This document shows, in pieces, positions 1-5,085 of a DNA stretch of 5,455 nt (position 1 is the stretch's first letter; each line of letters opens with the position of its first letter). Location: NCBI GenBank assembly GCA_012523605.1, contig JAAYTY010000035.1:1-5455 (forward strand). The letters run 5' to 3'. The stretch comes from Candidatus Fermentibacterota bacterium. Lineage in GTDB: Bacteria; Fermentibacterota; Fermentibacteria; Fermentibacterales; Fermentibacteraceae. Position numbers and translations under genes: made by a program. The notes beneath the pieces are model-generated. The model saw only the letters and a program-made list of their open reading frames with translations. It searched no databases and was not told the origin of the DNA.

Positions 1-684
1 AACCCCTGCATGACGTCCTGCCCGAAGGGTCTGATCGGCACGAGGGGACACCCCGTGCTCGGCATCCCGGAGTACTCCGGGGGGTGCACGGGCTGCGGGA
101 AGTGTGCAGCCGTGTGCCCGGGCCTCGCCGTGACGATCGTCGATTTCAGGAAGTCTCCCGACAGGCCGGTCGTGACGATCCCCTTCGAGCTGGGATCCTG
201 GAGGCTGTCCGCCGGCCGTGAGCTCGATCTGACGGACTGGGAGGGAGAGCCGCTCGGCAGGGGGACCCTCGTCGAGGTGAGGAATGCCCCGGGAGGCGGG
301 AAGACGCTGTTCCTCCGGGTGGAGACCGATGCGGGAATCGCGGCCAGGGTGGCAGGAGTGCGCATCCAGAGCCCGGGATGCGCGAAATCCCGCGAACGGG
401 CCCTCGAAGTCCCCATCCTCGACGAAGCGGTTGTCTGCAGGTGCGAGAGGGTTACCGCGGGCGAGATCCGGCGTCACCTGAGGAACGGCGTCCGCGATCT
501 CAACGAGCTGAAGGCGCTCACCAGAGCGGGATTCGGCGCGTGCGGGGGGAAGACATGCAGGAGCCTTCTGGCGAGGCTCTGCAGGGAGGAGGGGCTCTCG
601 CCGGACGAGGTGGCTCCCCTTACCGAGAGACCGCTCTTCGCCGAGACGAGGCTGGGCTGCTTCTCCGGAGGTGACGGCAGGTGA
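1..684 (+). CDS. Iron-sulfur electron-transfer subunit/domain (2x[4Fe-4S] plus BFD-like [2Fe-2S]), 5' partial
   Basis: The reading frame is open to the first base. The first ATG (10) is probably internal, because codons 3 and 7 (Cys-x3-Cys-Pro) look like the tail of a CxxCxxCxxxCP ferredoxin motif begun upstream. A complete second motif follows at visible residues 29, 32, 35 and 39, so two 4Fe-4S clusters are expected. A middle segment of about 100 residues without Cys motifs leads to a BFD-like 2Fe-2S domain with CxC at 146/148 and CxxxxC at 181/186. Known relatives sit in cytoplasmic or membrane-associated multi-subunit FAD dehydrogenases (archaeal dye-linked L-proline dehydrogenase, opine oxidases, HcnABC-type enzymes), where such domains carry electrons away from flavin. 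The stop overlaps the start of the FAD subunit gene downstream, which supports one complex. It could also be the C-terminal part of a larger NAD(P)/FAD oxidoreductase; the missing 5' end prevents a decision. The substrate is not readable from sequence. Confidence 0.88.
   Translation, partial: NPCMTSCPKGLIGTRGHPVLGIPEYSGGCTGCGKCAAVCPGLAVTIVDFRKSPDRPVVTIPFELGSWRLSAGRELDLTDWEGEPLGRGTLVEVRNAPGGGKTLFLRVETDAGIAARVAGVRIQSPGCAKSRERALEVPILDEAVVCRCERVTAGEIRRHLRNGVRDLNELKALTRAGFGACGGKTCRSLLARLCREEGLSPDEVAPLTERPLFAETRLGCFSGGDGR
667..674 (+). promoter_or_regulatory. Ribosome binding site inside the upstream gene, for the GTG start at 681
   Basis: GGAGGTGA is a full-length anti-16S match placed 6 bases before the GTG at 681. 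It lies within the last codons of the iron-sulfur gene. Together with the 4-base GTGA stop/start overlap it fixes the start of the FAD subunit and points to translational coupling of the two subunits. Confidence 0.85.
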
Positions 685-1832
685 GCCGTTCCTACGACGT
701 CGTGATAGCGGGCGCAGGCAGCGTGGGGACTCCCCTCGCGATGTACCTGGCAGGGGCTGGGCTCTCGGTTCTTTGCATGGACAGAGCCGCCTCGGCCGGT
801 CAGGGGAACAACAAGTGCGCGATCGGAGGGATCAGGGCCACGCACGGCGAGCCGGCCAAGGTCCGCCTCTGCCTTCATTCCATCGATGTGTTCCGGACCT
901 GGAAGGAAAAGCACGGCGAGAACATCGGCTGGCTCGAAGGCGGCTACACGTACGTCGCCTACGACGAAAGGATCGAGGCCGTGCTCAAGGGAATGCTCCC
1001 CCGGCAGAGGGCCGCGGGCCTCTCGATAGACTGGGTCGGGCCCGACGAGATCGCGGAGATCGTACCGGGCATTTCGAGAGAGGGGCTGAGGGGAGGCACA
1101 TGGTCGCCCCGCGACGGCAGCGCCAGCCCGATGCTGGCGGTTTATGCATTCTGCAGGAGGGCCAGGGCCCTTGGAGCGGAATTCCTCTTCGGAAGCACGG
1201 TCACCGGACTGGAGATCACCGGGGGTGCGGTAAGGGCCGTGAGAACCCGGGACACGGTCTTCCCTTGCGGCGCCTTCGTCAACTGCGCCGGCTCCTCTGC
1301 GCGCTCGATCGGAGCCATGGCCGGGCTAGACCTCGCGGTCCAGCCGGACATGCACGAGGCAGGGGTCACCGAGCCGGTGAAGCGCTTTCTCGGCCCCATG
1401 GTCGTGGACATGAGGCGGGCGCCCGGATCTGCCAACTACTATTTCTATCAGCACGACACCGGACAGGTGGTTTTCTGCATCACGCCGGATCCCCCGCTTC
1501 CCGGTGAGTCCACGGCCGAGACATCGGAGTTCCTGCCTCTCGTGGCGCCGCGCATGACGGCTCTCCTGCCGAGGCTGGCCAACCTGCACGTCCGGAGAAC
1601 CTGGAGGGGATGCTATCCGCAGACCCCCGACGGGTCGCCTCTCGTCGGCCGCGCGGGGCCCGACAACAGCTACGTGGCGGTGGGGATGTGCGGTCAGGGC
1701 TTCATGCTCGGGCCCGGCGCCGCAGCCTTCCTGACGAGGATGATCACCGGGGCGTCCGACCCTGATGACGGAATGGTGGCGGACGCGCTGTCACCGTACA
1801 GAGACTTCTCGGGCAGCGAGGCGCTCAAGTAG
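681..1832 (+). CDS. FAD-dependent oxidoreductase, DAO family (amino-acid/proline/sarcosine dehydrogenase-like catalytic subunit)
   Basis: This 383-residue protein begins with a Rossmann dinucleotide-binding motif GAGSVG (residues 11-16), with an acidic residue (Asp34) ending the second strand, as in FAD-binding DAO-fold enzymes. The segment GGIRATH (49-55) is typical of the bacterial and archaeal proline/sarcosine dehydrogenase-like branch, where the loop lies near the flavin. The C-terminal half has the usual TPDGSPLVG (315-323) and GMCGQGFM (335-342) flavin-contact motifs, so the fold is complete. There is no signal peptide, so it should be cytoplasmic or peripheral to the inner membrane. 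It would oxidise an amine or amino acid and pass electrons to the iron-sulfur partner encoded immediately upstream, with which it overlaps by 4 bases. The GTG start at 681 is preferred because of the strong ribosome binding site. The family is secure; the exact substrate (L-proline, sarcosine, D-amino acid or an opine) cannot be told from sequence. Confidence 0.92.
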   Translation: MSRSYDVVIAGAGSVGTPLAMYLAGAGLSVLCMDRAASAGQGNNKCAIGGIRATHGEPAKVRLCLHSIDVFRTWKEKHGENIGWLEGGYTYVAYDERIEAVLKGMLPRQRAAGLSIDWVGPDEIAEIVPGISREGLRGGTWSPRDGSASPMLAVYAFCRRARALGAEFLFGSTVTGLEITGGAVRAVRTRDTVFPCGAFVNCAGSSARSIGAMAGLDLAVQPDMHEAGVTEPVKRFLGPMVVDMRRAPGSANYYFYQHDTGQVVFCITPDPPLPGESTAETSEFLPLVAPRMTALLPRLANLHVRRTWRGCYPQTPDGSPLVGRAGPDNSYVAVGMCGQGFMLGPGAAAFLTRMITGASDPDDGMVADALSPYRDFSGSEALK

Positions 1833-1843
1833 CCGGCCGCTCC

Positions 1844-1864
1844 GGGTTGCCGCCCGGGCAGCCC
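1844..1864 (+). terminator. Stem-loop after the redox operon (possible terminator)
   Basis: GGGTTGCC (1844-1851) pairs with GGCAGCCC (1857-1864) around a 5-base loop GCCCG, giving 8 base pairs including one G-U. It starts 11 bases after the stop codon of the FAD gene. No T-run follows, so a classical intrinsic terminator is not shown; it may act as a Rho-assisted end or as an mRNA 3' stabiliser. The rest of the 118-base gap (to 1950) is somewhat AT-richer near 1871-1915 but gives no convincing promoter hexamers. Confidence 0.5.
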
Positions 1865-1941
1865 CCCGGTAGGATATCGCACAACGGAATCTCGAGACTG
1901 GTCCTATGGGATTCTTTCGGCCGGCATTTCCACCGGCGCAT

Positions 1942-1946
1942 GGAGG
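1942..1946 (+). promoter_or_regulatory. Ribosome binding site deciding the deiminase start at 1951
   Basis: GGAGG sits 4 bases before the ATG at 1951. The earlier in-frame ATG at 1906 has no comparable site and would put 15 extra residues in front of a clear signal peptide, so 1951 is the better start. Confidence 0.75.
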
Positions 1947-1950
1947 TTCC

Positions 1951-3633
1951 ATGATCAGGATCTTCCTTCTCCTGCTCGCTCTGGCTCCCGCCGCAACGGC
2001 CGTGCGCTCCGTCTGCGGCACAGAGGAGCTGCTCCCGATCGGGTTCACCGAGGAGGAGCTCACGAGGCTCCACGAGATCGGCACCTATGTCGCGGCCACT
2101 CCGCCTCCGCCGGCCGGCACGCGGAACCCGGGAGAGTTCGAGCCCATGACCGGCGTGCTGATCCGCTGGCCGATGGACCTGCCCTACAGCTTCATCGTCG
2201 ACGCCTCGAACCACGTGACGGTCTGGGTCATCTGCACTTCCAGCCAGCAGTCTTCCGTCGTCTCCGCCTTCACCGCGGCCGGCGTCAACATGGCCAACGT
2301 AGATTTCGTGCTCACCGCGTCGAACTCCATCTGGGTCAGGGACTACGGCCCCTGGTTCCTGATGCTCCCCGACGGCTCATACGGCATCTTCGACTTCGAC
2401 TACAACAGGCCCCGGCCCGACGACGACGCCGTTCCCGGCGTCATAGGATCGCAGTGGGGGGTACCGGTCTATTCGTCCGACATCGTGCACACGGGCGGCA
2501 ACTACATGTCCACCGGGCTCGGGCAGTCCATGTCCACCAACCTCGTGATCACCGAGAACGGTGGCGACGAGGACTGGGTGGACTCCCAGATGAGCCTCTA
2601 CTGCGGAGTGGACGACTACTTCACGATGGAGGATCCGCAGTCCAGCTACATCGACCACATAGACTGCTGGGCCAAGATGCTCAGTCCTGACAGGATACTG
2701 GTGCTCCAGGTCCCTCCCGGCAATCCCGACTATGCAGCGCTGGAGGCGATGGCCGATCTGTTCGAGGCGTCCGAAAACCCCTGGGGCACCAACTGGCAGG
2801 TGTTCAGGGTCTATTCGAGCGGGACCGAGGGCTACACCAACAGCATCATCATCAACGACAGAGTCTACATGCCCACATGGAACACGTCGAACGACTCGCC
2901 GGCGATCGCCGCCTATCAGGCCGCGATGCCGGGCTACACGATAGTGGGCACCTATCACGGATCGTGGCTCAACACCGACGCCATACACTGCCGGGCCATG
3001 GGCGTGACCGATCCGGAGATGCTCTGGATCGACCACACGCCGGTCGCCTCGCCTCAGCCGGCCGGTTCCCCCGTGCAGGTCAACGCATTCATAAGGGCCT
3101 TTCCCGGCAACACCCTCCAGCTTCACGACCTCTATTATCGCATCGGCACGTCGGGGCCGTTCACGAAGATCACGATGACGTCGTCGGGTTCCAACACCTT
3201 CACGGCTTCGATCCCCGGACAGGCCGCCGGCACGACGGTGCAGTACTACATCCAGGCGACGGACGACTCGGGCAGGGACGAGAGGCATCCCCACTACGCG
3301 CCGAACACCTGGTGCCACCAGTACGTGACCTCCACGACCGGCTTCGAGCACGAGAGCGAGGTTGCGCCCGGATTCACGGTCTCCAGCCCGGTTCCGAACC
3401 CGTTTTCGTCATGCGTCAGCTTCGGTGTGTCGGCGCCGGAGGGCGCTCCGGTGACCGCATCCGTGTGGGATATTTCGGGCAGGCTGGTGGACAGGCTGTT
3501 CGAGGGGGAGGGCTCCGAGGCCCCCGCGCTCGTTTCATGGATGCCGGGCCCGGACGTGCCGAGCGGAGTCTATCTCGTCGAGGTGACCGCGGGGAATGCA
3601 GCCTGGTCGGAAAGCGTGACCTTGATGAGGTAG
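1951..3633 (+). CDS. Secreted peptidylarginine deiminase, PPAD-like, with Ig-like and C-terminal sorting domains
   Basis: The protein has 560 residues, close to the length of Porphyromonas gingivalis PPAD. Residues 1-17 form a signal peptide (basic start, Leu-rich core, cleavage near ATA/V). Residues about 45-355 are the guanidino-group-modifying catalytic domain of the agmatine deiminase/PAD_porph family. The expected active-site residues are visible: Asp131 in WVRDYGP, His236 and Asp238 in HID, Asn297 in GYTNS, and nucleophile Cys347 in IHCRAMG. Arg153 and Arg155 (NRPRP) match the pair that in PPAD binds the carboxylate of C-terminal arginine. Residues about 360-465 look like an Ig-like beta domain (VQYYIQATDDSGR). 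Residues about 478-560 are a FlgD-like/type IX-type sorting domain: PNPF at 482-485, WDISGR at 506-511, then PSGVYLVEV and a short end SVTLMR. The predicted reaction is peptidyl-arginine to peptidyl-citrulline plus ammonia, outside the cell or on its surface. A secreted agmatine deiminase is the alternative, but the domain layout and the Arg pair favour a protein substrate. It is transcribed alone, with structured gaps on both sides. Confidence 0.93.
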   Translation: MIRIFLLLLALAPAATAVRSVCGTEELLPIGFTEEELTRLHEIGTYVAATPPPPAGTRNPGEFEPMTGVLIRWPMDLPYSFIVDASNHVTVWVICTSSQQSSVVSAFTAAGVNMANVDFVLTASNSIWVRDYGPWFLMLPDGSYGIFDFDYNRPRPDDDAVPGVIGSQWGVPVYSSDIVHTGGNYMSTGLGQSMSTNLVITENGGDEDWVDSQMSLYCGVDDYFTMEDPQSSYIDHIDCWAKMLSPDRILVLQVPPGNPDYAALEAMADLFEASENPWGTNWQVFRVYSSGTEGYTNSIIINDRVYMPTWNTSNDSPAIAAYQAAMPGYTIVGTYHGSWLNTDAIHCRAMGVTDPEMLWIDHTPVASPQPAGSPVQVNAFIRAFPGNTLQLHDLYYRIGTSGPFTKITMTSSGSNTFTASIPGQAAGTTVQYYIQATDDSGRDERHPHYAPNTWCHQYVTSTTGFEHESEVAPGFTVSSPVPNPFSSCVSFGVSAPEGAPVTASVWDISGRLVDRLFEGEGSEAPALVSWMPGPDVPSGVYLVEVTAGNAAWSESVTLMR

Positions 3634-3663
3634 GAGAGCGCCGTGACCAGGGGAGGCCGGGCT

Positions 3664-3721
3664 CGCGGCTTCGAATGCTGTCCCGTCCCTGCCCGGGAAG
3701 ACCTGCCGCTCGAAGGTCGCG
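3664..3721. terminator. Nested inverted repeat between convergent genes (possible bidirectional terminator)
   Basis: The outer arms are CGCGGCTTCGA (3664-3674) and TCGAAGGTCGCG (3710-3721). They pair over CGCG and CTTCGA, with a one-base excess on the right arm. Inside the loop, TCCCG (3681-3685) pairs with CGGGA (3694-3698). The structure fills the 119-base gap between the deiminase stop and the end of arfB, which face each other. A weaker imperfect hairpin (GGAGCC with GGCTTCC, 3721-3743) adjoins it. No T-runs occur on either strand, so the terminator role is inferred from position and symmetry. Confidence 0.4.
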
Positions 3722-3752
3722 GAGCCACCCGCCGGCGGCTTCCGCTCAGAGC

Positions 3753-4202
3753 CTACTCCTCCCGGTCGTCCGGAAGGGCCGGGGATCTCCTGGCCCTTTT
3801 GACTCCGCTCCTCAGGCGCTTTTCGGCCCTGCGCCTCTCCCGCTCCGTGCCCGGAACCTCCGTTGGGATCCTCTCCACCGGCTCCTCGAGGGCCTTCCGC
3901 ACCAGCTCGACGAGTCTTCCGACTGCGTCCTCGCGGTTCTCCCACTGGGTTCTGTGCCTCCGGGAGCTTATCACGACGAAGCCGGAGGCGGTCGCCCTCC
4001 TTCCGGCCAGGAGTAGGAGCCGCGTGCGGGCTTCCTCCGGAAGCGATCTCGAGCCTGCCGCATCGAACCTGAGGCGGACCGCAGTCGAAACCTTGTTGAC
4101 GTTCTGTCCCCCGGGTCCCTGAGCCCTTGCGAAGGTGAACTCCAGCTCGCAGTCCTCGATCGAGTGCTCGTCGTTTATCCGGATGGCCAAGTTCTCACCC
4201 AT
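3753..4202 (-). CDS. arfB: Alternative ribosome-rescue factor ArfB (YaeJ/ICT1-type peptidyl-tRNA hydrolase)
   Basis: This is a 149-residue protein with a single class-I release-factor catalytic domain and no codon-recognition domains. The catalytic GGQ is at residues 31-33 in the context RAQGPGGQNVNK, the hallmark of this group. The domain continues to about residue 105, and a tail very rich in Arg and Lys (about 121-139) follows; in E. coli ArfB such a tail enters the empty mRNA channel of stalled ribosomes. Length compares with 140 residues in E. coli. The role is hydrolysis of peptidyl-tRNA on ribosomes stalled without a stop codon, in the cytoplasm. The ATG at 4202 is used here, but its GGAGGG lies almost against it. 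A TTG at 4190 would bring the GGQ to residues 27-29, nearer the E. coli position (26-28), so the start is uncertain by four codons. It is convergent with the deiminase and divergent from the Dabb gene. Confidence 0.93.
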   Translation of the reverse strand: MGENLAIRINDEHSIEDCELEFTFARAQGPGGQNVNKVSTAVRLRFDAAGSRSLPEEARTRLLLLAGRRATASGFVVISSRRHRTQWENREDAVGRLVELVRKALEEPVERIPTEVPGTERERRRAEKRLRSGVKRARRSPALPDDREE

Positions 4203-4208
4203 CCCTCC
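4203..4208 (-). promoter_or_regulatory. Unusually placed Shine-Dalgarno before arfB
   Basis: Read on the minus strand, GGAGGG runs directly into the ATG at 4202, leaving only 1 base after GGAGG. It is 13 bases from the alternative in-frame TTG at 4190. Neither spacing is ideal, so initiation may be weak or the site may be read differently. Confidence 0.45.
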
Positions 4209-4211
4209 CCC

Positions 4212-4224
4212 GGGATATATTCCC
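4212..4224. promoter_or_regulatory. AT-rich palindromic island between divergent genes (candidate shared promoter/operator)
   Basis: GGGATATATTCCC is a 13-base near-palindrome whose TATATT centre is the only AT-rich block in the 68-base gap between arfB (minus) and the Dabb gene (plus). Read either way it offers a -10-like element: TATATT on plus, about 50 bases before the ATG at 4271, and TATATC on minus. A TTGCAC lies 18-20 bases upstream on the minus strand as a poor -35 match; the plus strand has only TTCTCA (4192-4197). The call rests on composition, symmetry and position only. Confidence 0.3.
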
Positions 4225-4270
4225 GCGGAACGTACGGCCGTGCAACTGGCGCTCGGAGGGCGGGAGGCCG

Positions 4271-4573
4271 ATGATAAGGCATGTTGTGATGTGGAGGGTG
4301 ATGGAAAGCGGCGACGAGGGTCTGGGGCCGGTCAACGCACTGCGCGTGAAGAGGGCGCTCGAGTCGCTCAACGGCAGGATTCCCGGCATGCTTCGTATCG
4401 AGGTGGGCGTGGAACCCCACCTCGAAGAGGGCCGAAGCGAGATAGTCCTCGTTTCCGACTTCGAGAGCAGGGAGGCTCTCGACCGTTACAGGGAGCATCC
4501 CACTCATGTCGCCGTAGTTCCCATCGTGCGGTCGGTCTGCACGGACAGGCGTTGCGTCGATTACGAGCCGTAG
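4271..4573 (+). CDS. Dabb-domain protein (stress-responsive alpha/beta barrel, dimeric ferredoxin-like fold)
   Basis: This 100-residue protein is essentially one Dabb domain (PF07876 type). It opens with MIRHVVMW, which carries the family's early His (residue 4). It continues with a long helix to IPGMLRIEVGVEP (38-49), the strand IVLVSDFES (58-66), the signature YREHPTHVAVV (73-83), and ends in CVDYEP. These proteins form small homodimeric alpha/beta barrels in the cytoplasm. Some plant members respond to stress and some fungal or plant relatives are cyclases, but most bacterial ones have no assigned reaction, and none is claimed here. The start is supported by GGGAGG at 4262-4267, 3 bases from the ATG, with a second GGAGGG at 4255-4260. 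It diverges from arfB. Confidence 0.9.
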   Translation: MIRHVVMWRVMESGDEGLGPVNALRVKRALESLNGRIPGMLRIEVGVEPHLEEGRSEIVLVSDFESREALDRYREHPTHVAVVPIVRSVCTDRRCVDYEP

Positions 4574-4616
4574 CCGGGAACCTGCGTTCTCCCTGCAGCG
4601 CATCTCCGCAGGCCGG
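4574..4616 (+). terminator. Stem-loop directly after the Dabb gene
   Basis: CCGG (4574-4577) and CCTGCG (4581-4586), separated by a GAA bulge, pair with CGCAGGCCGG (4607-4616), giving ten base pairs around a 20-base loop. The stem begins on the first base after the stop codon. No T-run follows, so it is a candidate attenuator, 3'-end protector or Rho-assisted terminator rather than a proven intrinsic terminator. It occupies most of the 76-base gap before the next gene. Confidence 0.4.
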
Positions 4617-4649
4617 TTCTGTCGAACCTGGAGACGGACTGGAGGACCG

Positions 4650-4997
4650 ATGAAGAGGTGTTTTACGGCAGCCCTTCTGGCGTCGATCGCGGCCGCCGCG
4701 GCGGCGGGCACCGTGGTGATAGAGAACTCGACCGGGGGATGGGACATCATACATGTCTACATAGCCGCCTTCGGCGCCCGGACCTGGGGAGCCGACCGGC
4801 TGGAAGACTCGGTGCTCGCTGACGGGGATGCCTGGAGCCTCCGGGTTCCCAGCGGCATCTACAGCATCCGACTGGTGGACGAGGACGGCGATACCTACAC
4901 GCGGATGTCGGTGCCTGTCATGGACACCCTGCGATGGGAGGTAACGCTGGAGGACCTGGACGGCAGCATCCCCTCGACCGGGGTCTCGTCCGGTTGA
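4650..4997 (+). CDS. Small secreted beta-rich protein, function unknown
   Basis: The protein has 115 residues. Residues 1-20 form a Sec signal peptide (MKR, then an Ala-rich core ending AAAAAG) with likely cleavage near residue 19-20; there is no lipobox Cys. The mature part of about 95 residues alternates short hydrophobic strands and turns: IENSTGGWDIIHVYIA, TWGADRLEDSVLADGDAW, SGIYSIRLVDEDGD, and RWEVTLEDLD near the end. This suggests a compact beta sandwich. The WG-x-D-x-L, L-x-x-GD and Y-x-I-R-x-x-D-x-DGD spacing resembles small bacterial secreted domains, but I cannot name a family with certainty. The acidic DEDGD turn (77-81) could bind a metal; that is speculation. The start is well supported by GGAGG at 4641-4645, 4 bases from the ATG. 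The protein is expected in the periplasm or outside the cell. Confidence 0.8.
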   Translation: MKRCFTAALLASIAAAAAAGTVVIENSTGGWDIIHVYIAAFGARTWGADRLEDSVLADGDAWSLRVPSGIYSIRLVDEDGDTYTRMSVPVMDTLRWEVTLEDLDGSIPSTGVSSG

Positions 4998-5006
4998 GGA
5001 TAGCGC

Positions 5007-5023
5007 GCCTTCCGGAGGAAGGC
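5007..5023 (+). terminator. Short stem-loop after the small secreted protein gene
   Basis: GCCTTCC (5007-5013) and GGAAGGC (5017-5023) form a perfect 7-base-pair stem with a GGA triloop, 9 bases after the stop codon. There is no following T-run (TGGCTCGG instead), so termination is a positional inference. Confidence 0.45.
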
Positions 5024-5046
5024 TGGCTCGGAAAGGGGCAGGGCCC

Positions 5047-5063
5047 GGTCGGAGGCTCCGGCC
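5047..5063 (+). promoter_or_regulatory. Hairpin in the mscL leader
   Basis: GGTCGGA (5047-5053) pairs with TCCGGCC (5057-5063) around a GGC triloop, with one G-U pair. It ends 22 bases before the mscL GTG and 11 bases before its GGGGG ribosome binding site, so it lies in the leader if transcription starts upstream. No known riboswitch pattern is recognised. Confidence 0.3.
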
Positions 5064-5085
5064 CCGGTGCGAAAGGGGGCGCCAG

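Noticed and set aside
671..1507. A 278-codon plus-strand frame starting inside the ribosome binding site of the FAD gene
   Set aside because: It overlaps the FAD-enzyme frame, whose motifs are clear, and translates to an Arg/Gly-rich string.
1906..1950. An upstream ATG extending the deiminase by 15 residues
   Set aside because: It lacks a good ribosome binding site and would bury the signal peptide; GGAGG supports the ATG at 1951.
2377..3351. A 324-codon open frame on the minus strand inside the deiminase gene
   Set aside because: It is the mirror of a strongly supported gene, its product is a Val/Arg/Gly/His-rich string with no motif, and it arises from GC-rich codon bias.
2877..4016. A 379-codon plus-strand frame spanning the deiminase 3' half, the gap and arfB
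   Set aside because: It is out of frame with the deiminase and antisense to arfB, with Arg/Gly/Pro-rich composition and no recognisable domain.
3643..4122. A 159-codon plus-strand frame opposite arfB
   Set aside because: ArfB on the minus strand has the GGQ motif and a matching length; the plus-strand product is Ser/Arg/Leu-rich without motifs.
4595..4600. CTGCAG-type and other 6-base palindromes in gaps as possible operators
   Set aside because: Such short GC-rich palindromes are expected by chance here and have no repeat or spacing that suggests binding.
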